A stretch of DNA of 64,000 bases from Betaproteobacteria bacterium (GCA_016720425.1 JADKKQ010000010.1:1-64000), one strand, 5' to 3'; shown: positions 1 through 9,366, counted from the first letter of the stretch. The notes: a model not told the origin generated them from the sequence alone. Made by a program: numbers and translations.

Positions 1-108
1 TCAAGGGCGGTGCCACCGCTCAAGTCCAGGTGCGTCGATGCTGCGACACGGGCATCACTGACGTTGCCGTCCCGGCGCTGCGACTAGCGCGACGCGCCGG
101 CTGCAGCA

Positions 109-270
109 TACCTATTTCAGGTCTCGCCCGACGGCGGTCTGGACGCTGCAGCAACTATGCGAGGTGATTGGTGAGGAGGCGGACCATCGCTATCCGCTCC
201 ACGACCGGGGCCACATCTTTGCCCGCGACTTGGATGACTCGATGAGTATTCGTTCGCGACCGCGTTGGCA
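109..270 (+). pseudogene. Remnant of an integrase-core (rve) transposase, IS481/IS3-like
   Basis: A short open stretch reads as part of a DDE integrase core: a TAVWTLQQL segment is followed by HDRGHIF and ARDLDDSM. This matches the familiar 'PTA-WTLQQ ... HDRD-IFS-ELD' stretch of IS481/IS3-type transposases. After the LDDSM position the similarity stops. The expected 'P--PKAN--CER' block and the C-terminal third are absent, and no start codon or inverted repeat is visible. I read it as a decayed transposase fragment at the window edge. The assignment rests on motif memory only. Confidence 0.45.
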
Positions 271-384
271 TGATCAACCTATTGCGGAGCACGCCCTCGC
301 CGGATGCCGGAAAATGCGGTCAGGGCCTCGGAGGCGAATGGAAACGGGCCTGATCGGCGACCGGACTACCGCACTTTTCTTAAT

Positions 385-1236
385 TCATGCGTTGGCCAGC
401 ACCACAATGGCCGTCACCGTCAACGCGACAACCACAAGTTTGCGAGAGGTGAAGCGCTCCATGCGCTGTCCTGTTGAAATGAGAAGGGCTACCAGAAAGC
501 TCATGTTGGCGATGGGCACGACCACGCTTGCCTCGCCAAGTGCGAGAGCCAGCATGAGAAAGTTGACAACGCCGCAGGCCAGGGAACCGGACACCAGTGA
601 ATATTTTACTTTCGCCGCCGTGACTCGCAGTCCCCGCTCCCGGAAGATGGCATAGACGCCGCCTACGAGAATCCACACCGGGCCGTTCAGCAGCAACAGC
701 AACTGGAGATCCACACCGCGCAATGCGGCCGCCTTGGTGACGATGCCGAAGCAAGCGCGCAAGATGGCTGCGAGCACAGCCAACCAGAAGTAAAGCGCGA
801 CCCGTCGCTGATGGGGAGCACCCCGGCCGCGCTCGTACAAAACCATGACTGCCGCCAGGCCGATCACGACACCAGTGGCCTTGACTGGAGTCAGCGGTTC
901 GCCCAGCAGAATCACTGCCAGCGCCACGACGCCGATGGTGTTGAGCCGGTAGATGGTCGAGGCCAGGCTCACGTCGACATGGGTGAGACTCTCGATAAGG
1001 CAGAGATTGGCAACGGAGAGCAACAGTCCGGCGGTAAGCCCGAAGGCCAGCATCTGGCCATCGATGCTGATCGTAGTGCCGGAAGCGAGAATGATCAGGC
1101 ACTGGAGCGCGGTCCATACCACGCCAATGCCCAACACGTACATTCCCCGCGATCGGTCAATCCGGGCGTACCACTTGAAAACGACGTCGAGCAGGCCGGC
1201 GAACAACAGGCTCAGCAGGGCAAACCCAACGGACAT
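385..1236 (-). CDS. DMT-superfamily (EamA-type) permease
   Basis: Inner-membrane protein of about 283 residues, almost entirely hydrophobic helices with short charged loops, built as two similar halves of about five helices each as in EamA/DMT transporters. Substrate unknown; family members move amino acids, nucleotides or sugars. An in-frame ATG 36 bases further upstream exists, but it lies inside a 10-bp-stem hairpin (1248-1281), so I prefer the start at 1236, giving an N-terminus of MSVGFALLSLLFAG. It lies downstream of a decayed phosphoesterase and an ABC importer on the same strand. It may be the last gene of that unit, although the hairpin could separate them. Confidence 0.8.
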   Translation of the reverse strand: MSVGFALLSLLFAGLLDVVFKWYARIDRSRGMYVLGIGVVWTALQCLIILASGTTISIDGQMLAFGLTAGLLLSVANLCLIESLTHVDVSLASTIYRLNTIGVVALAVILLGEPLTPVKATGVVIGLAAVMVLYERGRGAPHQRRVALYFWLAVLAAILRACFGIVTKAAALRGVDLQLLLLLNGPVWILVGGVYAIFRERGLRVTAAKVKYSLVSGSLACGVVNFLMLALALGEASVVVPIANMSFLVALLISTGQRMERFTSRKLVVVALTVTAIVVLANA

Positions 1237-1247
1237 GCTCAAATGAT

Positions 1248-1281
1248 GAGTCGCCCGGCTCGAACCGAGCACGGGCGACTC
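1248..1281 (-). terminator. Strong hairpin between phosphoesterase remnant and DMT permease
   Basis: A perfect 10-bp stem (GAGTCGCCCG at 1248-1257 with CGGGCGACTC at 1272-1281) encloses a second small stem (GCTCG/CGAGC). There is no U-run on either side. It could be a terminator or attenuator upstream of the permease; function is inferred from structure and position only. Confidence 0.45.
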
Positions 1282-1425
1282 AACTTCCCGCCGTGAGGAC
1301 GTGCAGCAAACACCCTACAGCTACCCGCGCGCCACGACTCGCCCGAGGCAGTGGTCCATCTGCTGAACTCATTGGCATCGGCGCCGCGCGGATTTCCGAC
1401 TTGACGAGAGACCCGTCGCGCTTCA

Positions 1426-2020
1426 TCAGAGGATGAATGTGTTGGTCCGGTCGAGAAAGTCGTGGAAGTGCACGACCGTGAGGTCCGCGTCCGCCAGCAC
1501 GACTCGCATAGGCGGGTGGCTCGTGGCTGCCCGGGCCCACACCCCCCATGACGAAACCGGAGCACCTGGGGGTTCGTCGCGCGCATGGTGGTGAACGGAA
1601 TGCCGTGCCACGACCCGCCGATCGGACGATGTAGGTGCCCAAAGAACAAGTGCCGAATGTTCTTGTGGCCCGACACGATCGCGGCGAACTTCTCCGGTTG
1701 TTGCAGCGAGATCTCGTCCATCCGCTTGAGACCGACCGCGAACGGCGGATGGTGCATGAACAGGTACACCGGCATGTCACGGGCGCGCTCGAGCTCCGCG
1801 GAGAGCCACGCGAGGCGGTGCCGAACGCACTCCTGAGCGCCCGGTAGGCGAGCGCATTTCCCGCATGCGCGAGGTCGCCGGTGACGATCGCGAACTCGGC
1901 ATCGGCGTGGAAGCGGTTGATGCTGTCGATGCACTGTCCGAGTCGCTCGAACGGATCGAGGTCGAGCTTCTGGCCTCGCCGCGGGGACGAGTGGGTGTCG
2001 GTGATATGGATGAATTTCAC
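1426..2020 (-). pseudogene. Decayed calcineurin-like metallophosphoesterase (phosphodiesterase family)
   Basis: Starts with GTG at 2020 and reads HITDTHSS (D-x-H metal motif) and GDLAHAGN (G-D motif). It then changes frame near 1820. In the second frame it has MHHPPF and FFGHLHRP (G-H-x-H metal motif). A second frame change near 1580 leads to a tail ending VVHFHDFLDRTNTFIL. Between the GDLA segment and the RLAWLS segment only a few residues remain, so the usual stretch carrying the GNHD motif is deleted. That points to a true pseudogene rather than two simple sequencing errors. Intact relatives hydrolyse phosphodiesters such as glycerophosphodiesters or cyclic nucleotides. It sits just downstream of an ABC importer of the sugar/glycerol-phosphate class, as ugpQ-like genes often do. 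Confidence 0.75.
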
Positions 2021-2087
2021 GCCTGCGGGACGCGGGGACCTCGCGGCCCCGCGGCTCTCTCCGTCAGGATTGAGCTGATCCTGCCGT

Positions 2088-3356
2088 CTACTTCGGGATC
2101 AGGTTCTGTACGTCTTTGGCCATCGCCGCCAGCGCGGCATCCGGCTGAACCGAGCTGTCGACCACACTCTGCAGGTGGTCCTTGATCACCGCGATGATCT
2201 TCAGCGCGTTGTCGCCGGGGAACGCGTACCACGCCGTCATCAGCGGCTGCTGCTTGAGTGAGATGAGGTGGTTGGGCCGGGTGGCGTAGAAGGGCTTGAG
2301 CATCGCCGGATTGTCCGCGGGCAGCGAATTGGGCGGCATGTAGCCGGTGCCCTTGACCATCATGGTGGCACCCTCGGCCCCGGTGGCGAACTTCATGAAC
2401 TCCCAGGCGGCCTTCTGCTTCTCCGGTGCGGTGGCAAACATCATCGCTGCCATGCCGCCGGTGGGCAGCTTGGCGTTCGGCCCGGGGATCGGGAACACCG
2501 CGGTGCGCCACTTGAAGCGACCGCCGACGCTGTCGTCCGCGACGCGCAGCAGCGAAGTCGACTCGGTCCAGATCCCCATCTTGCCGGCAAAGAAGCTCTG
2601 GCGCGCCGCCTCGTGCGCGAGATTGGGCATCTTGCCCTCCTTGAGCATGCGGCCCATCAACTGGATTGCACGCTTGCCGCCATCGCCGTCAAAGGCGACC
2701 TTCTTCTCGTCGGCCGAGAGCATGGTGCCGCCATGAGAAAGCACCAGCGCCTGCCACATCCAGTTGCCGGTGATGGTCCACGAGTGGTACATGCCGACGG
2801 TGTTGTCGCCCAGCGCATCGATCTTGCGCGCGAGTTCGAAGATTCCGTCCCAGGTCGTGGGGAAGGCGTCGGGATTGCCGCCTGCCTTGCGCACCAGATC
2901 CTCGTTAAAGTAGACAATCGGCGTCGATGCGGCGAAGGCGAGCCCATGCACGTTGCCACCGAACCGCGAGAGCGCCATCATGGAATCGGAGAAACCCTCG
3001 CCCGCCCAGTTCTTTTCCCGGCCGATGAACGGCGTGAGATCAACGGCGATCTTGCGATCGACGAACAGGCGCTGCAGGTTGATCGCCTGGAACGACACGT
3101 CGGGCAGGTTCTTGGTGATCGAGTCGCGCAGCGCGGTCTGGGCCGCGTCCTCGTACTCCTTGTAGGCGGGTCGGAAGTTCACCCTTACCGATGGGTTGCG
3201 TTTCTCGAACTCGGTCTTCACCTCCTGCATGGTCTTGTCGAAGATAAAACCCAGCGGGTACTGGACGTCGATGGTGGTCTGGGCAAACGCCAGTCCGGAC
3301 GCAAGCCACGTGGCGAGTGCCGCGGCGGCCAACTTCAGATACATTCTCTTGTTCAT
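2088..3356 (-). CDS. ABC importer extracellular solute-binding protein, family 1 (UgpB-like)
   Basis: Protein of about 422 residues with a clear secretion signal (MNKRMYLKLAAAALATW, cleavage after about LAFAQ), followed by a family-1 solute-binding fold. Typical marks are the early 'EFEKRNPSVRVNF' segment, the YFNEDLV strand and the GTGYMPP and PLMTAWYAF segments in the C-terminal lobe. It acts in the periplasm, delivering ligand to the two permeases encoded next. The start at 3356 is chosen because a near-perfect AAGGAGG lies seven bases upstream. It is probably the last well-conserved gene of the importer operon, 26 bases after the second permease. The ligand cannot be read directly; the context of polyol dehydrogenase and xylulokinase suggests a polyol or a polyol/glycerol phosphate. 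Confidence 0.9.
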   Translation of the reverse strand: MNKRMYLKLAAAALATWLASGLAFAQTTIDVQYPLGFIFDKTMQEVKTEFEKRNPSVRVNFRPAYKEYEDAAQTALRDSITKNLPDVSFQAINLQRLFVDRKIAVDLTPFIGREKNWAGEGFSDSMMALSRFGGNVHGLAFAASTPIVYFNEDLVRKAGGNPDAFPTTWDGIFELARKIDALGDNTVGMYHSWTITGNWMWQALVLSHGGTMLSADEKKVAFDGDGGKRAIQLMGRMLKEGKMPNLAHEAARQSFFAGKMGIWTESTSLLRVADDSVGGRFKWRTAVFPIPGPNAKLPTGGMAAMMFATAPEKQKAAWEFMKFATGAEGATMMVKGTGYMPPNSLPADNPAMLKPFYATRPNHLISLKQQPLMTAWYAFPGDNALKIIAVIKDHLQSVVDSSVQPDAALAAMAKDVQNLIPK

Positions 3357-3381
3357 GCTTCCTCCTTTGTGGTGATCCAAG

Positions 3382-4221
3382 TCAACCCTTCAGCCCGGTG
3401 AACGTCACGCCTTCGATGAAACGCCGCTGCGCCAGCAGGAAAGCGACCACCAGCGGCAGTATGACCATGGTCGCAGCGGCCATCAGCACTCCAAAGTCCG
3501 TACCGCCGTCGTTCAGACGGAAGTAAGCGACCCCGAGCGGCGGAGTGTAGAGATCCTTCGAGCTCACCGCGATCAGCGGCCAGAAGTAGTCGTTCCAGTG
3601 CGCCACGACGGAGAAGATGCCGAATGCCGTCACCGCGGGGATCGCGGTCGGCAGCATGACGCGCCAGACGATGCCGATTTCGCTCATGCCGTCGATGCGC
3701 GCGGCGTCGATCAGGTCGTCGGGCACCGTCATGAAGAACTGCCGCAGCATGAAGATGCCGAACACCGAGATCGTGAACGGAAGAATCAGCGCCGCATAGG
3801 TGTTGAGGATGCCGGCGTGGTGGAACAGAATGTAGATGGGGATTGCCGTGGCGTGCATGGGGATCAGCAGACCCAGCAACACCACGCCGAAAAGCGCCCG
3901 CCGGCCGCGGAAGCGCAGCTTGGCTAGCGCGTAGGCACAAGGCAGGTTGACCAGCACCTGAAGCGCGAAAATCGTCGCGGTGACGATCGCGCCGTTGAGC
4001 AGGAATCGGCCCATCTGCACCCGCGACCAAACCTGGGCGTAGTTTTCGACAATGGCCCAGCGCTGCGGCAGAAACTGCAGTTCGCCGTTCAAGATCTCGC
4101 TCTGCGGCTTGAACGACGACAGCAGCATCCACACGAACGGCGAGACGATGACGATCGCTCCCGCCATCAGCACCACATGTCGCAATGCGCCGGCAACCGG
4201 GCCGAGTCCGCGCGCGTTCAT
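3382..4221 (-). CDS. ABC importer permease 2 (UgpE/MalG-like)
   Basis: About 279 residues with six predicted membrane helices. It carries the EAA-type cytoplasmic loop that contacts the ATPase (around DLIDAARIDGMSEIGIVWRV) and a typical N-terminal FVWMLLSSFKPQSEIL segment of MalG/UgpE proteins. The ATG at 4221 overlaps the stop codon of permease 1 (ATGA), so the two are translationally coupled. The open frame runs on upstream without a stop only because permease 1 carries a one-base shift that puts the two genes in the same frame; this should not be read as a genuine fusion. Confidence 0.88.
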   Translation of the reverse strand: MNARGLGPVAGALRHVVLMAGAIVIVSPFVWMLLSSFKPQSEILNGELQFLPQRWAIVENYAQVWSRVQMGRFLLNGAIVTATIFALQVLVNLPCAYALAKLRFRGRRALFGVVLLGLLIPMHATAIPIYILFHHAGILNTYAALILPFTISVFGIFMLRQFFMTVPDDLIDAARIDGMSEIGIVWRVMLPTAIPAVTAFGIFSVVAHWNDYFWPLIAVSSKDLYTPPLGVAYFRLNDGGTDFGVLMAAATMVILPLVVAFLLAQRRFIEGVTFTGLKG

Positions 4222-5139
4222 GCGTAATGCACCCGGCGGTCGAGGAACCACATCTTCAGCAGCGCGAGTGCCAGCACGAAAGCCAGAAACACCACGGTCA
4301 CCGCGGCGGCATAGCCGGTGCGAAAGTACTCGAAACCCTCGCTGTACATGGTGTAGAGCAGCACCTCCGTGGCGCGATTGGGGTCCGCCTTTGGTCATCA
4401 CCTGAACCGTGTCGAAAACCTGGAACGAGCGGATCGCCGTGATGACGATGACGAAAAGCGACACCGGTCCGAGCATCGGCCACGTCACGGTGCGGAAGCG
4501 GTCCCAGCCATTGTTCACGCCATCGACCGACGCCGCCTCGTAGAGATCGCGTGGAATCGACTGCAGGCCGGCCATGAACAGCACCATGTTGAAGCCGAGG
4601 CTCTGCCAGATGCCGATGCCGGCCAGCGTGTAGAGCACGACGCGCCGGTCCTGCAGCCAGTCCGGCCCCGCGACCCCGATCGCTTTCAGCGACAGGTTGA
4701 CCAGGCCGAACGACGGGTGCAGCGCGAACTCCCAGACGATCGCCATCGCGATCAAGGTCGCCATGACCGGCATGAAGTACACGGTCCGGTAGAACGCCCG
4801 CAGCGACGATCCCGCTTCAATCAGCAGGGCCGCGCCCAGTCCGAGCCCCACCGAGACGGGCACCACCACCGCGACATACACCAGGGTGTTCTGCAGCGAG
4901 CGCCGAAAAATTCTGTCGCCGAACATGCTTGTGTAATTGTCGAGCCCGATGAACGTCAGCGACTTTGCGCCCAGTTGATAATCACTGAGCGAAAGGAGTG
5001 CGATGGACACCAGAGGCGCGATCAGGAAGAAGAGAATCAACGCGCCTGCCGGGCCGGCTAGCGCCAGCGCGGCAAGCATTTCCCGCAGGTCGCGCCGGCC
5101 ATGCGCGACGCGCAGTGCGTTGGCTTTGGCGAGGCTCAC
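4218..5139 (-). CDS. ABC importer permease 1 (UgpA/MalF-like), with a one-base frameshift
   Basis: About 306 residues once the frame is corrected. The N-terminal part has the usual MalF/UgpA helices (LILFFLIAPLVSIALLSLSDY) and the EAA loop (DLYEAASVDGVNNGWDRFR). After VMTKGGP the frame breaks at a run of four C (4380-4383). With three C it would continue as GGPNRATEVLLYTM... to a last helix and end at RRVHYA, with the stop overlapping the start of permease 2. A one-base insertion in a homopolymer is either a sequencing error or a recent inactivating mutation. The ATG at 5139 overlaps the ATPase stop codon. Function: forms the membrane channel with permease 2. Confidence 0.85.
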
Positions 5140-6386
5140 GATGCTGTCTGGGCTGCTTGCGCCGCGGCGGGGCGTATGCGCTGCCCGGATTGGTCAAACA
5201 GCAAGAGGTGTTCGGGCGGTAACGCGATGCGAACCGCTGTGCCAACGGCAAAGCGGTCGATGTGCAGCGGATCTTCGCGCGCGATCAGCAATGCCTCCAC
5301 GCCCTCGGCGCGACAATGCAAGAACAGATCGGAACCGAGGTTTTCGCGATGCACAATGTGCGCCGGCAGGCCCCGCACTCCGACATCCGGACTCGCCTGT
5401 GTCGCTGACGGGCGCAGTGCCAGGGTCAGCGGCGCGCCTGCGGCAAGGCCGGTTGCGACAGCGACTTCATGCGCACCGACCTCGATCGTGCCGCGCGCGG
5501 TCACCCGCCCTTGCAGGGTGTTGATGCGCGGGCTGCCGACGAAACGAGCGACCTGCAGATCGGCGGGATCAGCATAGACCGTGCCGGGAGAGGCGAACTG
5601 CAGCAGTCGGCCCTCCACCATTACCACCACCCGGTCGGACATGGTCATCGCTTCGGCCTGGTCGTGGGTGACGTAGATGAAGGTAACGCCGAGGCGGCGG
5701 TGCAGTTGAGCGATTTCCGCCCGCATGTGCACGCGCAATTCAGCGTCGAGATTCGATAACGGCTCATCCATGAGGAACACGCGCGGTTCGCGCACCATGG
5801 CGCGTCCCACTGCCACGCGCTGCTTCTGTCCGCCTGAAAGTTGCGCGGGCTTGCGGCCGAGCAGCGGTTCGATCTGCAACTGGGCTGCCACTTCACGCAC
5901 TCGTGCTGTGATTTGGCGCGCATTCGCGCGCGTGGCGCTGTCGATCCAGCCCATGCCGGGCAGCCGCTGGCGCCAGCGCAGCCGTCGCATGCGCAGCGGC
6001 AGGGCGAGGTTCTCGGCAACGGTCATGTGAGGGTAAAGCGCGTAGGACTGGAACACCATCGCAATATCGCGCTCGTCCGGCCGCAACGCGTCGACCGGGC
6101 GACCATCGATCTCGACGCTGCCGTCGTCTTGCCGCTCCAGCCCGGCGATGATGCGCATGAGCGTGGTCTTGCCGCAGCCGGAAGGACCGAGCACCGTGAT
6201 GAATTCGCCTGCCCGGATGTCGAGATCAACGCCTTTGAGCACATGCGTCTCGCCGAAACTCTTCAGGAGTCCGCGAACCAGGACGCGACCGCGGCTTGCC
6301 GCCGGGCCCCCATCCTCGGAATTGTTCAGAACCTGAGGGGCATTCCCCATTGTTTCAATTTCGCGAGTAGTGCTTACCAACGCCAT
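5136..6386 (-). CDS. ABC importer ATPase, MalK/UgpC class
   Basis: About 416 residues. Walker A is GPSGCGKTT, the Q-loop lies in VFQSYALYPHMTV, the signature is LSGGQKQR, and Walker B with the switch region is VFLMDEPLSNLDAELR followed by THDQAEAM. The C-terminal 130 residues form the TOBE/MalK regulatory domain (LALRPSA, REDPLHIDRF, LPPEHLLLFD). The chosen ATG at 6386 has GAGGAG about eight bases upstream; an open frame reaches 6470 but without a better start. It is the first gene of the four-gene importer operon ATPase-permease-permease-binding protein. It energises uptake at the inner membrane. MalK-type ATPases may be shared between importers. Confidence 0.92.
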   Translation of the reverse strand: MALVSTTREIETMGNAPQVLNNSEDGGPAASRGRVLVRGLLKSFGETHVLKGVDLDIRAGEFITVLGPSGCGKTTLMRIIAGLERQDDGSVEIDGRPVDALRPDERDIAMVFQSYALYPHMTVAENLALPLRMRRLRWRQRLPGMGWIDSATRANARQITARVREVAAQLQIEPLLGRKPAQLSGGQKQRVAVGRAMVREPRVFLMDEPLSNLDAELRVHMRAEIAQLHRRLGVTFIYVTHDQAEAMTMSDRVVVMVEGRLLQFASPGTVYADPADLQVARFVGSPRINTLQGRVTARGTIEVGAHEVAVATGLAAGAPLTLALRPSATQASPDVGVRGLPAHIVHRENLGSDLFLHCRAEGVEALLIAREDPLHIDRFAVGTAVRIALPPEHLLLFDQSGQRIRPAAAQAAQTAS

Positions 6387-6766
6387 TACGCAGACTCCTC
6401 GTGTCACCTTCAGGAATCCCATTGGGCTTGGGCACCTGGCATGCTCTTCGTGGAAACGTAACGTTTGCAATCACATGCGCCAACGAAGGACGTTCCGATC
6501 CTGTCATCTGGCGCAAATTGCAGGTGTAATATGAAGCGCGCTCAGCGGTTCGCTGAGGACGAGGGGCTGAGACGGGAACCCGTCATATGAAGCCCGAATA
6601 TGCGACTAACTGCCGACGACGCAATTGCCACAATCGATCCTGATTTGACTGTATGAGCATTGCATGGGAATGTCAAGGCAGGCAGAGTGTCGTCCGACAG
6701 CATTTGACTCCGCCCCATGACCCAGAACCAAGTCCCAGCGTGGCGTAAGCGAATAGCCGCTTTCTC
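6387..6766. promoter_or_regulatory. Intergenic control region between divergent importer operon and DprA-like gene
   Basis: About 380 bases between divergent genes. It contains a small hairpin, CTCAGCG-GTT-CGCTGAG (about 6541-6557), a second hairpin, GACGGG-AA-CCCGTC (about 6573-6588), and two near-identical ATATGAAGC blocks (about 6530 and 6587). Promoters for both directions must lie here, but I cannot identify clear -35/-10 pairs. No riboswitch class could be matched. Confidence 0.35.
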
Positions 6767-7894
6767 ATGCAGTCACGTCTGATCACCAAAGCCACGCTGC
6801 TGCTCAGCGCGCGGCTGAACGACCCCCGAGACGCGCCGCGACCGCTGTCACTTTCTGAGTATCATCATCTGGCGCAGTGGCTGGACGGGCTCGGCCTGAC
6901 GCTGGCTGCCTTGCTGCGGGCCGATGCCAAGGCCGTGCTTCGGCCCTATCCTGGCGCAGATCGGATTTTGCGTTTGCTGCAGCGCGTCGCCGATGTTGAG
7001 TCGATGCTCGATCATTGGGTCCAACTCGGCATCTGGGTTCTCGGCGAGCGCGAACCACAATTTCCGGCTCGCCTCCGCCAACGGTTCAAGACGGCCTGTC
7101 TTCCTCTGCTTTTCGGTGCAGGCCCGATGGACGCTCTAGACCAAGGCGGCCTGTGTGTCGTGGGATCGCGCGACAGCCCAGAGGAATCACACGTTTTTGC
7201 CCAAGCTGTCGGTGCACGCGCCGGCCGCGAGGGGCTTATCGTGATATCCAGTGAAATGCGCGGCATCGACCGTGAGGTAATTTCGGCCACGCTCGCTTCA
7301 GGCGGGCGCGTGATCTGCGTCTTTTCCGACAGTCTTGAAAAAGCAGTCGCGAGCAGGCGTTATCGCGATGCGCTGGCCACGGGGCGCGCCTCACGCGTAA
7401 CCCCGTTTACGCCGGACGCCCGTTTCGCGGTCGCCAATGCCATGCGTGCGAGCCGCTATCAATATGGGCTGTCGGACGCTGCCATCGTGGTCGAGACAAG
7501 ACAGACCGGCGGGATCTGGTTGGGCGCGGACGAGAACCGAAGGCAGAGATGGGTGCCGGCATTTGTCCGAACGGGCGCCAATCTCGCCTCGGGCAACAGC
7601 GCATTGTTACATCTCGGAGCTTTGCCGATCACCCTTCAGGATATCGAGCAAAGCCCGAGTCTCTCGCAACTTCTAGTTGAGCGCGTCATTTCGCCTTCGA
7701 CGCGGAACTCGGCGCGCGGGGAGCGCCCGGACTTGTATTCAGTCTTCCTGTCGGAGTTGGCTCTGCTCGACGAGGCGATAGCCAGTTCGGAAGAGTTGGT
7801 AGCGCGTTATTTCGGCATTGAGTTGCTACAGGCTCGAACTTGGCTTGCGCGCGCGCAAGGCGGCATCGTGCCTGCTTCCCAGTTGAAATCGTAA
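6767..7894 (+). CDS. DprA-like Rossmann-fold protein, solo and divergent
   Basis: 375 residues. The middle matches the DprA/Smf Rossmann domain: VVGSRDSP (residues 131-138, the 'VGSR--S' motif), then ISSEMRGID (about 160-168, corresponding to 'SG-A-GID' but with Glu for Gly), then a TPFTPDARFAVANAMRAS segment and DAAIVVETRQTGG (corresponding to 'D-v-VVEA---SG'). The N-terminal 120 residues and C-terminal 100 do not look like the SAM and winged-helix domains of the competence protein. It has no com or topA neighbour. True DprA loads RecA onto incoming DNA; solo DprA-like proteins of this kind are often carried in accessory or defence contexts. Here it sits alone between the importer and the dehydrogenases, so its role is unknown. 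Confidence 0.7.
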   Translation: MQSRLITKATLLLSARLNDPRDAPRPLSLSEYHHLAQWLDGLGLTLAALLRADAKAVLRPYPGADRILRLLQRVADVESMLDHWVQLGIWVLGEREPQFPARLRQRFKTACLPLLFGAGPMDALDQGGLCVVGSRDSPEESHVFAQAVGARAGREGLIVISSEMRGIDREVISATLASGGRVICVFSDSLEKAVASRRYRDALATGRASRVTPFTPDARFAVANAMRASRYQYGLSDAAIVVETRQTGGIWLGADENRRQRWVPAFVRTGANLASGNSALLHLGALPITLQDIEQSPSLSQLLVERVISPSTRNSARGERPDLYSVFLSELALLDEAIASSEELVARYFGIELLQARTWLARAQGGIVPASQLKS

Positions 7895-8025
7895 GCTCGC
7901 CGTTCTGGCAGACCGCAGGGCTTGGCTGGAACCATGGTGTTTATGCTCTCGGCGCATGAGCGCCATTTCTCGGTTGCATTGTTGACGACACCGTACAGGG
8001 TTCCTAGACGACACTGAAACGCACC

Positions 8026-9366
8026 ATGTCGGAATTGACTGCCCTTCAGCGCGCGGTGCAGCGGGCGAACGGCACGCGCGAGGTAGTCCTGGCCGACGAT
8101 GCCTTCGACCGCCTGCCTGACGTGGCCCGGACCTTACTCGGCCCGGCGCCGCTGACGGTCGTCTGCGACGACAACACCTGGGCCGCGGCCGGTAAGGAAG
8201 TCGCGGCGAAGCTGGGGCGGTGCTTTCGGATCGTCAATACCTTCGTCATGCCCGGCCAGCCGCGACTGAAGCCACACGTCGAGCATAGCCACAGGCTTGC
8301 CGCGGAACTGCAGTCCTCCGGCAGCCGCGCCGTTGCCGTCGGCTCGGGTGTGGTCAACGACCTCACCAAGTACGCGTCAGCGCTGGTTGAGCGTTCGTAC
8401 ATCTGTGTGCCCACTGCGGCATCGATGGATGGCTATAGTGCATCGGGCGCGCCTCTCCTCGACAACGGCTTCAAGCGAACGCTCCCATGCGCGCCGCCGG
8501 TCGCCGTTGTCGCCGACCCGCGGATTGCTGTGGCGGCGCCGGCATCCATGGCATCCTGGGGATATGGCGATCTCGCCGGCAAGATCTCGGCGGGCGGTGA
8601 CTGGATACTCGCCGACGCACTTGGAGAGGAAGCTATCAGCCAGGCCGAATGGGACCTTGTCCAGGGCAACCTCGAATCCTGGCTCAGCAATCCGCAGGCC
8701 GTGCGCGATCGCGATCCGGCAGCCGTAAAGGGACTGCTCGAAGGCCTGCTGGTGTCCGGCTTCGCTATGCAGTCTTATGGCAACTCGCGGCCCGCCAGCG
8801 GCAGCGACCACCAGTTCTCCCACCTGTGGGAAATGGAGCAACTGACGGTCGACGGCGTGCCTGTCGCGCACGGTGTCTGTGTCGGCATCGGCTGTCTCGC
8901 TTCGCTCGCTCTATACGACTGGCTGATCGTACAGGACCTGACGGGCATCGACCCCGACACCCTGGTACGCCGGCGGCGCCCAATTGCGGATATTGAGGCC
9001 GAGGTTCGTGCCGCCTTCAAGGGCCCATCCCTCGGCGATGCCTCTGTCGTCGAGGTGCGGGCCAAGTATCCGGAAAGCAGTCAGTTACGCCATCGCCTCC
9101 ATCGACTGCGCACGGCCTGGCCGGCGCTCCGCGATCGCTTGTCCGGGCACCTGCCGCGAGCCCAAGTCGTTCGCGACCGTCTGGCAATACAGGGACTGCC
9201 GGTACATCCGGACGCGCTCGGCGTCGGAGTGGTGGCGTTTGCGAAGGATTACAAACGTGCCGCCATGATCCGTCGGCGCTTCACCATCTTCGACCTGTTG
9301 ATCGACGTCGATCTCTTTGACGACGCCATTGCGGCAATCACGAGACCGGGTGGCTTCTGGTACTGA
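8026..9366 (+). CDS. sn-glycerol-1-phosphate dehydrogenase-like enzyme (AraM/EgsA family)
   Basis: 446 residues of the iron-containing-alcohol-dehydrogenase fold. Visible marks are the nucleotide-binding GSGVVNDLTKYAS (about 107-119), the SMDGYSASGAPL block, GYGDLAGKIS with the metal-binding Asp, and two His motifs (SDHQFSHLWEM and VAHGVCVG) that would complete the metal site. EgsA/AraM proteins reduce dihydroxyacetone phosphate to sn-glycerol 1-phosphate with NAD(P)H. B. subtilis araM lies in an arabinose operon with an ABC importer, so association with pentose or polyol catabolism is known. Here it is followed, after a gene-poor gap, by a polyol dehydrogenase and xylulokinase. The exact substrate could instead be another polyol phosphate. 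Confidence 0.82.
   Translation: MSELTALQRAVQRANGTREVVLADDAFDRLPDVARTLLGPAPLTVVCDDNTWAAAGKEVAAKLGRCFRIVNTFVMPGQPRLKPHVEHSHRLAAELQSSGSRAVAVGSGVVNDLTKYASALVERSYICVPTAASMDGYSASGAPLLDNGFKRTLPCAPPVAVVADPRIAVAAPASMASWGYGDLAGKISAGGDWILADALGEEAISQAEWDLVQGNLESWLSNPQAVRDRDPAAVKGLLEGLLVSGFAMQSYGNSRPASGSDHQFSHLWEMEQLTVDGVPVAHGVCVGIGCLASLALYDWLIVQDLTGIDPDTLVRRRRPIADIEAEVRAAFKGPSLGDASVVEVRAKYPESSQLRHRLHRLRTAWPALRDRLSGHLPRAQVVRDRLAIQGLPVHPDALGVGVVAFAKDYKRAAMIRRRFTIFDLLIDVDLFDDAIAAITRPGGFWY

Noticed and set aside
3382..5139. Fused double ABC permease
   Set aside because: The fusion depends on one extra base in a C-run; with it removed, permease 1 ends in its normal last helix and the second start overlaps its stop.
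6560..6620. Possible TPP (thiamine) riboswitch because of a GGGGCTGAGA segment
   Set aside because: The conserved downstream GAACCTGAT and GCG-AGGGA parts are missing, spacing is wrong, and the downstream gene is DprA-like, not thiamine-related.
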